From positions 1 to 5,334 of the forward strand of contig CATNEU010000126.1 in the NCBI GenBank assembly GCA_950097605.1: a stretch of 5,334 bases of DNA. Reading direction: 5' to 3'. Under the pieces are notes generated by a model. That model saw nothing but the letters and a program-made list of their open reading frames with translations, was not told where the DNA came from and searched no databases. This DNA is from an uncultured Oscillospiraceae bacterium (GTDB lineage Bacteria > Bacillota > Clostridia > Oscillospirales > Ruminococcaceae). Made by a program: the position numbers and the translations under genes. Every line of letters starts with the position of its first letter. The stretch's first letter is position 1. Below are positions 1-5,334 of the stretch, piece by piece.

Positions 1-16
1 CATGTTAAAAAAAACC

Positions 17-22
17 TGTCAA
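17..22 (-). promoter_or_regulatory. isolated TTGACA, possible -35 element
   Basis: An exact match to the sigma-A type -35 hexamer occurs on the minus strand, in the AT-richer stretch after trpA and followed by a T8 tract. The matching -10 element, about 17 bases further on, would lie beyond the window edge, so the promoter cannot be confirmed. If real, it would drive a gene downstream of trpA as a separate transcript. Confidence 0.2.
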
Positions 23-30
23 CCAGTCGG

Positions 31-57
31 AACAAAGTTTCAAATTTCTTTAGAAAC
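31..57 (-). terminator. possible weak hairpin terminator after trpA
   Basis: Reading the minus strand from 57, GTTTC, a bulged T, then AAA, loop GAAA, TTT and GAAAC fold into an 8-bp stem with one bulge and a GNRA-type tetraloop. TTTGTT (36-31) follows directly. It lies 19 bases past the trpA stop, where an operon terminator would be expected. The stem is AT-rich and the T tract is interrupted, so as an intrinsic terminator it is weak. A clean run of eight T follows at 14-7, but only a 3-bp stem (CTG/CAG) sits directly before that run. Confidence 0.35.
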
Positions 58-75
58 GCCTTCGCGCGGTTCTCC

Positions 76-852
76 CTACGCCTCGCGCACCGCGTTTTTC
101 ATGTCGCGCACATAGTCCGACACCGGACCGGTGCAGTCCCGCCCATATTGTTCAACAAGTTTTACAATCGCGCTGCCGACAATTGCGCCGTCCGCAACCG
201 CCGCCATTTTCCGCGCCTGTTCGGGCGTGGAAATCCCAAAGCCCACCGCGCAGGGCACGTCCGTCGCGGCCTTGACGTGCCGGACGATCTCCCCGATATC
301 GGTTTTGATCTCCGTCCGAACCCCTGTCACACCCATCGAGGAAACGCAGTAGACAAAACCCTCGGCCTCCCTCGCAATCCTCTCGATGCGCTCACCCGAG
401 GTCGGCGCGACCAGCGGCACCAGCTCGACGCCATATGTCCGGCAGAGCGGCAGAAGCTCGCCCTTTTCCTCAAACGGCAGGTCGGGCACGATCAGCCCGT
501 CCACGCCGCATTCCCGGCACCGTTTCATAAACCGTTCGGTCCCGTAGGTGAAAATGGGGTTGAGGTAGGTCAGAAACACCAGCGGCGCCGAAACGGTCTT
601 TCTGGCTTCCGCCACAAGCTCGAACAGCTTGTCGGTCGTGGTCCCGGCGGCGAGCGCACGCTCGTTTGCCCGCTGGATCACAACGCCCTCGGCGACCGGG
701 TCGGAAAACGGCACGCCGATTTCAATTAAATCCGCACCGGCCTGTTCCAGCGCGGGCAGCAACCTCGCGGTGGTTTCGAGGTCGGGATCTCCCGCCGTGA
801 CAAATGCGATAAACGCCTTGCCGTTTGCAAACGCATTCCGTATCCTACTCAT
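76..852 (-). CDS. trpA: tryptophan synthase alpha subunit
   Basis: The alpha subunit cleaves indole-3-glycerol phosphate to indole and glyceraldehyde-3-phosphate and passes indole to TrpB. It is a 258-residue (beta/alpha)8 barrel, slightly shorter than the enterobacterial protein. Visible features are AFVTAGDPD (16-24), LIEIGVPFSDPVAEG (42-56) with catalytic Glu44 (Glu49 of Salmonella), loop 6 GVTGVR (174-179), Tyr168 matching Tyr175, and phosphate-binding GFGIS (204-208) and GSAIVK (226-231). The position of the second catalytic acid, Asp60 in Salmonella, holds Glu55 here, within AEGVV instead of the usual ADGPT. The rest of the site looks intact, so I take it as active. The ATG start has AGGGGAG at 868-862 with a 9-nt spacer, inside trpB, and overlaps the trpB stop. 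It is the last gene of the operon in view. Confidence 0.98.
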   Translation of the reverse strand: MSRIRNAFANGKAFIAFVTAGDPDLETTARLLPALEQAGADLIEIGVPFSDPVAEGVVIQRANERALAAGTTTDKLFELVAEARKTVSAPLVFLTYLNPIFTYGTERFMKRCRECGVDGLIVPDLPFEEKGELLPLCRTYGVELVPLVAPTSGERIERIAREAEGFVYCVSSMGVTGVRTEIKTDIGEIVRHVKAATDVPCAVGFGISTPEQARKMAAVADGAIVGSAIVKLVEQYGRDCTGPVSDYVRDMKNAVREA

Positions 853-2029
853 AAAGCGACACTCCCCTATAGCGGGCGATTGCGGCGACGTCCTTATCGC
901 CGCGCCCGGATAGATTCACAACCAAAACCTGCTCCCCGCCCATCTGCGGCGCCAGCTTTCTGGCATGGGCCACCGCGTGCGCGCTCTCGATTGCCGGGAT
1001 AATCCCCTCGGTGCGCGAGAGGTATTCAAACGCCTCCACGGCCTCGTCGTCGGTCACCGACACATATTCGGCCCGGCGTATGTCGTGCAGATGGGCGTGC
1101 TCCGGCCCGATGCCTGGATAGTCCAGCCCCGCCGAAATCGAATACACCGGCGCAATCTGCCCATATTCATCCTGGCAGAAATACGATTTCATGCCATGGA
1201 ACACGCCAACCGTGCCGTTTGCAATCGTCGCGGCGTTCTGGTCGGTGTGCACGCCTCTGCCGGCGGCCTCGCAGCCGATCAGCCGGACCGACGGGTCGCC
1301 CACAAAGTCGTAAAACGCGCCGATGGCATTGCTGCCGCCGCCCACGCAGGCAACCACCGCGGCGGGCAGCTTCCCCTCCGCCCGCTGCAATTGCTCTCTA
1401 ATTTCCTCGCCGATGACCTTCTGAAAATCACGCACGATGGTTGGGAACGGATGCGGCCCCATGACCGAGCCCAGCACATAGTGGGTGTCGTCGATGCGGC
1501 GGGTCCACTCGCGCAGCGTCTCGTTGACTGCGTCCTTGAGCGTCTGGGTGCCGCTCGTCACCGGGTGCACCTTCGCGCCGAGCAGCTCCATGCGGTAGAC
1601 ATTGAGCGCCTGCCGCTCGGTATCCTCTCTGCCCATAAAGACCTCGCACGAAAGGCCCATCAGCGCGGCGGCCGTCGCGGTCGCTACGCCGTGCTGGCCT
1701 GCGCCGGTCTCGGCAATCACGCGGGTCTTGCCCATCTTTTTCGCCAGCAACACTTGCCCCAGCACGTTGTTGATCTTGTGCGACCCCGTGTGGTTGAGGT
1801 CCTCCCGTTTGAGATAGACCTTTGCGCCGCCGAGGTCTTTTGTCATTTTCTCCGCATAATACAGCGGCGAAGGCCGCCCCGCATAGTTTTGCAGCAGCGC
1901 CCGCAGCTCGTTCTGGAACGCCACGTCCTCTTTATAATAGGTATATGCGTCCTCCAGCTCCCGCACCGCGTTCATGAGCGTTTCGGGAATATACTGGCCG
2001 CCATATACGCCAAATCTGCCGTTTGCCAT
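845..2029 (-). CDS. trpB: tryptophan synthase beta subunit
   Basis: This PLP enzyme condenses indole with L-serine to tryptophan, in an alpha2-beta2 complex with TrpA that channels indole. The protein has 394 residues, typical of the TrpB1 class; it lacks the N-terminal extension of TrpB2. Motifs are FGVYGGQYIPE at the N-terminus, HTGSHKIN (80-87) with the PLP-binding Lys85, AETGAGQHG (106-114) with catalytic Glu107, the phosphate-binding GGGSNA (230-235), SAGLDYPGIGPEH (299-311) with Asp303, PAIESAHA (345-352) with Glu348, and SGRGDKD (374-380). The frame is open further upstream to 2164, but I place the start at ATG 2029-2027. The family N-terminus begins there, GAGGAG sits 9 nt before it, and the 45 upstream residues are basic, family-unlike and overlap trpF. 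The 3' end overlaps trpA by 8 nt (ATGAGTAG). Confidence 0.98.
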   Translation of the reverse strand: MANGRFGVYGGQYIPETLMNAVRELEDAYTYYKEDVAFQNELRALLQNYAGRPSPLYYAEKMTKDLGGAKVYLKREDLNHTGSHKINNVLGQVLLAKKMGKTRVIAETGAGQHGVATATAAALMGLSCEVFMGREDTERQALNVYRMELLGAKVHPVTSGTQTLKDAVNETLREWTRRIDDTHYVLGSVMGPHPFPTIVRDFQKVIGEEIREQLQRAEGKLPAAVVACVGGGSNAIGAFYDFVGDPSVRLIGCEAAGRGVHTDQNAATIANGTVGVFHGMKSYFCQDEYGQIAPVYSISAGLDYPGIGPEHAHLHDIRRAEYVSVTDDEAVEAFEYLSRTEGIIPAIESAHAVAHARKLAPQMGGEQVLVVNLSGRGDKDVAAIARYRGVSLYE

Positions 2030-2044
2030 GTTCAAACACTCCTC
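2030..2044 (-). promoter_or_regulatory. ribosome-binding site of trpB, inside the trpF 3' end
   Basis: Minus-strand GAGGAG at 2044-2039 is followed by a 9-nt spacer to ATG 2029-2027. The spacer contains the trpF TGA stop. This site decides the trpB start and argues against the longer open frame reaching 2164. Termination on trpF would leave a ribosome right at this site, so reinitiation is likely. Confidence 0.85.
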
Positions 2045-2649
2045 GCCAGCCGGACAAACCGTTCGATTTTTCCGGCGTCCTTTTTTCCTTCGGTCTCCAC
2101 CCCGCTGCTGACGTCCACGCAGCAGGGCGCGCAGGCGCGCACCGCGCGCGCCACATTTTCGCAAGACAGGCCGCCCGCCAGAAAATAGGGCTTTATCCCC
2201 GATGGAATCAGCCGCCAGTCAAACGTTTTGCCGACACCACCCGCCGATGCCGGATCATAGGTATCCAGCAGCAGATAATCGCAGGGCAGGGCGTCCGCCT
2301 GCAAAATCTGCGCCGCATCCCGCACGCGCACAGCCTTGATAACCGGCGTCTCCCGCGGCAGCAGCGCCCGCAGCGCCCGGATATACGCCGCGTCCTCATC
2401 CCCGTGCAATTGCACGGCGTCCAGCACGCCCGCATGCGCCAAACCGGCGACCTCCTCCGCCCGCTCGTTTACAAACACGCCCACGGCGTGGATGGCCGGG
2501 GCGAGCAGCGCGCGCAGCTCTCTTGCCGTTTCAGGCGAAATGCGTCTTCGGCTCTGCGCAAACACAAAGCCGATATAGTCCGGCCTCGCGGCGTTTACGG
2601 CGGCGATATCCGCCGCGCGCGTCAGCCCGCAGATTTTCACTTTGAGCAC
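2032..2649 (-). CDS. trpF: phosphoribosylanthranilate isomerase
   Basis: This enzyme catalyses the Amadori rearrangement of N-(5-phosphoribosyl)anthranilate to CdRP, the substrate of TrpC. It is a 205-residue (beta/alpha)8 barrel. The N-terminus reads KICGLTR with the general base Cys7. GFVF (27-30), Arg36 in SRRRIS, GVFVNE (57-62), QLHGDE (80-85), the general acid Asp129 in LLLDTYDP, AGGL (158-161) and DVSSGVE (179-185) follow in the usual order. The chosen start is GTG at 2649-2647, because AGGGGGGA at 2663-2656 ends about 7 nt before it. A second in-frame GTG at 2640-2638, forming GTGA with the trpC stop, would leave the ribosome-binding site 16 nt away. This is the only complete gene here without an ATG start. 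A 2-nt gap separates it from trpB. The mid-region has ordinary sequence variation, with no sign of decay. Confidence 0.96.
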   Translation of the reverse strand: MLKVKICGLTRAADIAAVNAARPDYIGFVFAQSRRRISPETARELRALLAPAIHAVGVFVNERAEEVAGLAHAGVLDAVQLHGDEDAAYIRALRALLPRETPVIKAVRVRDAAQILQADALPCDYLLLDTYDPASAGGVGKTFDWRLIPSGIKPYFLAGGLSCENVARAVRACAPCCVDVSSGVETEGKKDAGKIERFVRLARSV

Positions 2650-3434
2650 GGCGCATCCCCCCTAAGCTCCGCCAGCATCCGCTTTTTGTCCTGGCTGCGC
2701 ATCAGCGTCTCCCCGATCAGCGCCGCATCCACGCCCGCGCTTCGCAGCGCGCGGATGTCCTGCGGTGTTTGGATGCCGCTTTCGGCCACAAACAGCCGGT
2801 CCTCCGGCACCTGGCCGCGCAACTGCAAGCAGGTGTTCAGATCCACCGCAAAGGTGCGCAGGTCCCGGTTGTTCACACCGACGACGCGAGCGCCCGCCGC
2901 GAGCGCCGACCGCACTTCCGCGCTGTCGTGCGCCTCCACCAGTGCGGAGAGGCCCAGCGCATCGCAGATCTGCAGGTAAGCGCGCAGCGTTTCGGTATCG
3001 AGCAGCGCACATATCAGCAGGACCGCGTCCGCGCCCAGCAGCTTCGCCTCATAAATCTGGTAGGGGTCAATGACAAAATCCTTGCGCAGCAGTGGCGTCT
3101 GCACAACCCGCCGGATATCGGAGAGATACGAAGAGTCCCCCAGGAAAAACTCCGGCTCGGTGAGCACCGAAATCGCCGCCGCGCCCGCGGCCTCGTATTC
3201 CTCCGCGATTTGCAGATAGGGAAATTCCTTGGCAAGTACGCCTTTGCTGGGCGACGCCCGCTTGACCTCGCAGATAAACGAAATGTCCTTCTCCCCCGTA
3301 AGCGCCTTTTCAAACGCAAACGGCTGCCGTCCCGAAACGGCAAGCGCCTGTTCACGCAGTGCACCGGCCGGCCGCTCCTGTTTGCAGCGCGCCACACGTT
3401 TTTTCGCGGCGGCCGCGATTGTATCCAGAATCAT
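2637..3434 (-). CDS. trpC: indole-3-glycerol phosphate synthase
   Basis: This enzyme decarboxylates and cyclises carboxyphenylamino-deoxyribulose phosphate (CdRP) to indole-3-glycerol phosphate. It is a 265-residue (beta/alpha)8 barrel, unfused, unlike the enterobacterial TrpC-TrpF fusion. Using the Sulfolobus enzyme as reference, the catalytic set is visible: Glu56 and Lys58 in CEVKRASPSKG, Lys118 in LRKDF, Glu167 in LVEAHD, Asn188 and Arg190 in VNNRDL, and Glu218-Ser219 in VAESGI. The C-terminal phosphate-binding strand reads ALIGETLMRS (238-247). The ATG start has GAGGTGG at 3445-3439 just upstream, inside the end of trpD, and shares ATGA with the trpD stop. The 3' end overlaps trpF by 13 nt. 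Confidence 0.97.
   Translation of the reverse strand: MILDTIAAAAKKRVARCKQERPAGALREQALAVSGRQPFAFEKALTGEKDISFICEVKRASPSKGVLAKEFPYLQIAEEYEAAGAAAISVLTEPEFFLGDSSYLSDIRRVVQTPLLRKDFVIDPYQIYEAKLLGADAVLLICALLDTETLRAYLQICDALGLSALVEAHDSAEVRSALAAGARVVGVNNRDLRTFAVDLNTCLQLRGQVPEDRLFVAESGIQTPQDIRALRSAGVDAALIGETLMRSQDKKRMLAELRGDAPCSK
2650..2663 (-). promoter_or_regulatory. ribosome-binding site of trpF, inside the trpC 3' end
   Basis: Minus-strand AGGGGGGA at 2663-2656 lies about 7 nt before GTG 2649-2647, counted from the last G. It supports the first GTG over the second GTG at 2640-2638. The six-G run gives more than one possible pairing register with the anti-Shine-Dalgarno sequence. The site lies within the last codons of trpC. 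Confidence 0.7.
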
Positions 3435-4447
3435 GCTTCCACCTCGTTTGAAACCCGCACAAACTCCTCGAGTTTTTGCAGGGCTTTGCCCGAATCAATT
3501 GTCTGGGCCGCCAGCCGGACACATTCGCGCAGCGTACTGTTGTTATAGGCCATATAGAGGCAGACCGCCGCGTTGAGCAGCACGATGTCGCGCTTCGGCC
3601 CGGGCGCCCCGCGCAGAATATCCAGCGCGATTTGCGCGTTTTGCCGCGGGTCGCCGCCCACCAGGTCCGCGGGCCGGCATTTTTCAAACCCAAACTGCGC
3701 GGGATCGAGGAAAAAGCTGTTCAGCCGCCCGCCGTTTACTTCGCAGACTGTGGAGGAGCTGCAGAGTGTGACCTCGTCCAGCCCGTCGTGCCCATGCACG
3801 ACCATCGCGCGTTTGACGCCGAGGTTGGCGAGCACCCTGGCCAGCGGCTCGACGAGCGATTCGTCGTAGACGCCGAGCAATTGCAGCGTTGCGCCCGCGG
3901 GGTTTGCAAGCGGCCCTAAGATGTTGAAAATCGTGCGCGCGCCGAGCTCTTTGCGCACAGGCGCCGCATATTTCATAGACGCGTGAAACGTGGGGGCAAA
4001 CATAAAGCAGATGCCGGTGCGTGCCAGAACCTGCTCGCTCTGCGCCGCGCTCAGCCCGATTTTAACACCGAGCGCCTCGAGCAGGTCGGCGCTGCCGCAT
4101 TTGCTCGAAACGCTGCGGTTGCCGTGCTTGGCGACCGGCACGCCCGCCGCCGCAATCACGAGCGCCGAAACCGTGGAAATATTGAAGGTATAGGCCTCGT
4201 CGCCGCCGGTGCCGACAATATCGAGCACATCGGCCGCGGGGCGCAGCTTGGTGCAGTGGTTGCGCATAACCGTCGCGCAGGCCGTAATCTCCTCGATGCT
4301 CTCGCCCTTCATGCGCATGGCGGTCAAAAATGAGCCGATCTGGGCGTTGGTCGCCCGGCCCTCCATGATCTCATCCATCACGGTTTTGGCCATCTCAAAC
4401 GAGAGGTCTTCGCCGTTCATCACCCCGTAAATCGCTTCTTTAATCAT
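3431..4447 (-). CDS. trpD: anthranilate phosphoribosyltransferase
   Basis: This enzyme transfers the phosphoribosyl group from PRPP to anthranilate, the second step of the pathway. It is a class III (TrpD-type) phosphoribosyltransferase of 338 residues, normal for the unfused enzyme. Motifs in order are the helical N-terminal domain (about 1-70), the PRPP diphosphate loop GTGGD (79-83), KHGNRSVSSKCGSAD (107-121), ILGPLANPAGA (177-187) and the metal-binding DGLDEVT (221-227) with Asp224 and Glu225. I chose ATG 4447-4445 because GGAGG lies 8 nt before it. An in-frame TTG at 4462-4460 would add five residues but would put this ribosome-binding site inside the gene. The start overlaps the trpG end by 8 nt (ATGATTAA), and the stop overlaps trpC by 4 nt (ATGA). 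No key residue appears to be missing. Confidence 0.97.
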   Translation of the reverse strand: MIKEAIYGVMNGEDLSFEMAKTVMDEIMEGRATNAQIGSFLTAMRMKGESIEEITACATVMRNHCTKLRPAADVLDIVGTGGDEAYTFNISTVSALVIAAAGVPVAKHGNRSVSSKCGSADLLEALGVKIGLSAAQSEQVLARTGICFMFAPTFHASMKYAAPVRKELGARTIFNILGPLANPAGATLQLLGVYDESLVEPLARVLANLGVKRAMVVHGHDGLDEVTLCSSSTVCEVNGGRLNSFFLDPAQFGFEKCRPADLVGGDPRQNAQIALDILRGAPGPKRDIVLLNAAVCLYMAYNNSTLRECVRLAAQTIDSGKALQKLEEFVRVSNEVEA

Positions 4448-5024
4448 CTGCACCGCCTCCAATCGCCAGAAAATTCCGAATGATCCGCCCGCCCTGCGGC
4501 GTCAGGATCGACTCCGGGTGGAACTGCAAACCGTAAATCTCAAAGTCGCGGTGCTTCACCGCCATAATTTCGCCCGCCGCGTCCTCCGCCGTCACCAGCA
4601 GTTCGTCGGGCAGCGTACCGCGCTTTGCAATCAGCGAGTGGTAACGCGCCGCCTCGATCACGGGGGGCAACCCTTTGAATACCGCGCTGCCGTTTGCAAT
4701 GTGGATGCTGCTCTGTTTGCCGTGCATCAGCGTTTTTGCATGCGTGATTTCGGCGCCGTATACCTCGCAGATTGCCTGGTGTCCCAGGCAAACGCCCAGA
4801 ATGGGGCATTTGTCCTGCATGCGGCGCACGGCCTCCTCGCAGATACCCGCGTTCTTTGGAAACCCCGGCCCCGGCGACAGGATCAGATGGGACGGCCGCA
4901 GGCTTTCAAGCGTCTCGGGCGTAATCTCATCGTTGCGCGCAACTTTGATATCCGAGGTCACCGCGCCGACCAACTGCACAAGGTTATACGTAAAGCTGTC
5001 GTAATTGTCAATAAGCACCACCAT
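4440..5024 (-). CDS. trpG: anthranilate synthase component II, glutamine amidotransferase
   Basis: This 194-residue stand-alone class I glutamine amidotransferase hydrolyses glutamine and passes ammonia to TrpE. Visible motifs are the N-terminal VLIDNYDSFTYNL (3-15), the oxyanion-region SPGPG (50-54), the nucleophile elbow GVCLGHQ with Cys79 (77-83), HGKQSSI (101-107), and QFHPESILT with His169 and Glu171 completing the catalytic triad. Length is normal for unfused TrpG/PabA. The ATG start is preceded by AGAGGTG at 5039-5033 with an 8-nt spacer, inside the end of trpE. The start overlaps the trpE stop by one base, and the 3' end overlaps trpD by eight. TrpG and PabA cannot be separated by sequence alone. 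The position between trpE and trpD fixes the main role, but in some Firmicutes one such subunit also serves folate synthesis, and the window cannot say whether that applies here. Confidence 0.97.
   Translation of the reverse strand: MVVLIDNYDSFTYNLVQLVGAVTSDIKVARNDEITPETLESLRPSHLILSPGPGFPKNAGICEEAVRRMQDKCPILGVCLGHQAICEVYGAEITHAKTLMHGKQSSIHIANGSAVFKGLPPVIEAARYHSLIAKRGTLPDELLVTAEDAAGEIMAVKHRDFEIYGLQFHPESILTPQGGRIIRNFLAIGGGADD
4448..4460 (-). promoter_or_regulatory. ribosome-binding site of trpD, inside the trpG 3' end
   Basis: A full GGAGG at 4460-4456 on the minus strand is followed by the 8-nt spacer CGGTGCAG and then ATG 4447-4445. This decides the trpD start against the in-frame TTG at 4462, whose own codon overlaps the first G of the site. 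Confidence 0.85.
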
Positions 5025-5334
5025 CAGTCGTTCACCTCTCCCGCTGCTAAAATTGCGCCGATCACCGCGCCGGCCTTGTTTTCGGTCTCGATATACTCTG
5101 TCTCCGGCACGCTGTCCGCCACGATGCCGGCGCCCGCCTGCACCGTGACCTTACCATCCTTTTTCACGGCCATGCGAATCGAAATACAGGTGTCCATGTT
5201 GCCCGAAAAGTCGATATACCCAATTGCGCCGCCATAGACGCCGCGCGCGGACGGCTCCAACTCGCTGATGATCTCGCAGGCGCGGACCTTGGGCGCGCCC
5301 GAAAGCGTACCGGCGGGCAGAATTGCGCGAATGG
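5024..5334 (-). CDS. trpE: anthranilate synthase component I, C-terminal part (partial, cut by window edge)
   Basis: This is the last 102 codons plus TGA stop of an open frame that runs off the right edge of the window, so the start is not visible. Anthranilate synthase component I converts chorismate and ammonia to anthranilate in the cytoplasm, as a complex with the TrpG glutaminase. The visible part is the C-terminal portion of the chorismate-binding domain: PAGTLSGAPKVR at about residues 6-17 of the fragment, then ELEPSARGVYGGAIGYIDF, then GNMDTCISIR, then QAGAGIVADSVPETEYIET near the end. The family motif is usually FPAGTVSGAPK; here it reads LPAGTLSGAPK. The GAGIVADS stretch and the glutamates after it belong to the chorismate/Mg site. 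PabB and other chorismate-utilising enzymes share this fold, but adjacency to trpG and the full trp operon decides for TrpE. The feedback-inhibition site for tryptophan is N-terminal and outside the window. The stop overlaps the trpG start by one base (TGATG). Confidence 0.95.
   Translation of the reverse strand, partial: IRAILPAGTLSGAPKVRACEIISELEPSARGVYGGAIGYIDFSGNMDTCISIRMAVKKDGKVTVQAGAGIVADSVPETEYIETENKAGAVIGAILAAGEVND

Noticed and set aside
1..3. A minus-strand ATG at the very edge that might begin the next gene
   Set aside because: Only one codon is visible, and the nearest AGG is 11 nt away across a T-rich tract, so nothing supports a start.
15..26. CTG-GTTGA-CAG hairpin before the T8 run as a classic intrinsic terminator
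   Set aside because: The stem is only 3 bp and the next pairs do not match, so it is too weak to call alone.
2030..2164. An N-terminal extension of 45 residues on TrpB
   Set aside because: The extension is out of frame over trpF coding sequence and unlike any TrpB N-terminus. A good ribosome-binding site precedes ATG 2029, where the family sequence begins.
965..2188. A 407-codon open frame on the plus strand, antisense to trpB and running into trpF
   Set aside because: It is a shadow of GC-rich, GC3-biased coding on the other strand. The translation is rich in Arg, His and Pro, shows no recognisable motif, and lies wholly over well-supported genes.
2023..2979. A 318-codon plus-strand open frame antisense to trpF and trpC, with similar long ones at 2769-3548 and 4518-5237
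   Set aside because: The cause is the same: mirrored codon structure of GC-rich genes. Composition is unlike a real protein, and each crosses intact trp genes.
4448..4462. A TTG start that would add five residues to TrpD
   Set aside because: It would put the GGAGG site inside the gene; ATG 4447 has ideal spacing.
5261..5334. Treating the last gene as a short 78-residue protein starting near 5260
   Set aside because: The codon there is an internal TTG. The frame stays open to the window edge, and the translation upstream of it (PAGTLSGAPKVR) is conserved TrpE sequence.

Overview
This window is almost entirely one tryptophan biosynthesis operon on the minus strand. Read in the direction of transcription, from high to low coordinates, it runs trpE (3' end only, cut by the window edge), trpG, trpD, trpC, trpF, trpB, trpA. 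Six genes are complete and look intact, with the catalytic residues I could check in place. One is a conservative substitution in TrpA (Glu at the position of the usual Asp60). I see no tRNA, rRNA, CRISPR array, insertion sequence or integration site. About 75 bases after trpA are non-coding.

Organism: the seven-gene order E-G-D-C-F-B-A with separate, unfused trpG, trpD, trpC and trpF, strong purine-rich Shine-Dalgarno sites at every junction, and the style of the TrpA and TrpE sequences point to a Firmicute, most likely a GC-rich member of the Clostridia (gut Oscillospirales or Lachnospirales type). The DNA is roughly 60% GC by eye, and its codons mostly end in G or C. The taxonomic call is inference from memory of the families, not a search result.

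How the genes work together: TrpE and TrpG form anthranilate synthase (chorismate plus glutamine to anthranilate). TrpD adds the phosphoribosyl group from PRPP. TrpF isomerises phosphoribosylanthranilate to CdRP. TrpC closes the indole ring to give indole-3-glycerol phosphate. TrpA and TrpB form tryptophan synthase, which releases indole, channels it and joins it to serine. The window therefore covers every step from chorismate to tryptophan, except that the N-terminal part of TrpE is missing.

Layout: the genes are packed with almost no spacing. Junctions are E/G 1-nt overlap (TGATG), G/D 8-nt, D/C 4-nt (ATGA), C/F 13-nt, F/B 2-nt gap and B/A 8-nt overlap. Each Shine-Dalgarno site lies inside the end of the upstream gene, so the cistrons are probably translationally coupled. 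The operon promoter and any leader (T-box, attenuator or TRAP site) lie upstream of trpE, outside the window.

The 1-75 tail is AT-richer than the genes. It holds a weak hairpin that may be the operon terminator, a run of eight T on the minus strand, and an isolated TTGACA. I found no undescribed system here. The observations worth a second look are the Asp-to-Glu change in TrpA, the near absence of tryptophan residues across the operon, the fully coupled junctions with a GTG start for trpF, and the 3' intergenic tail.
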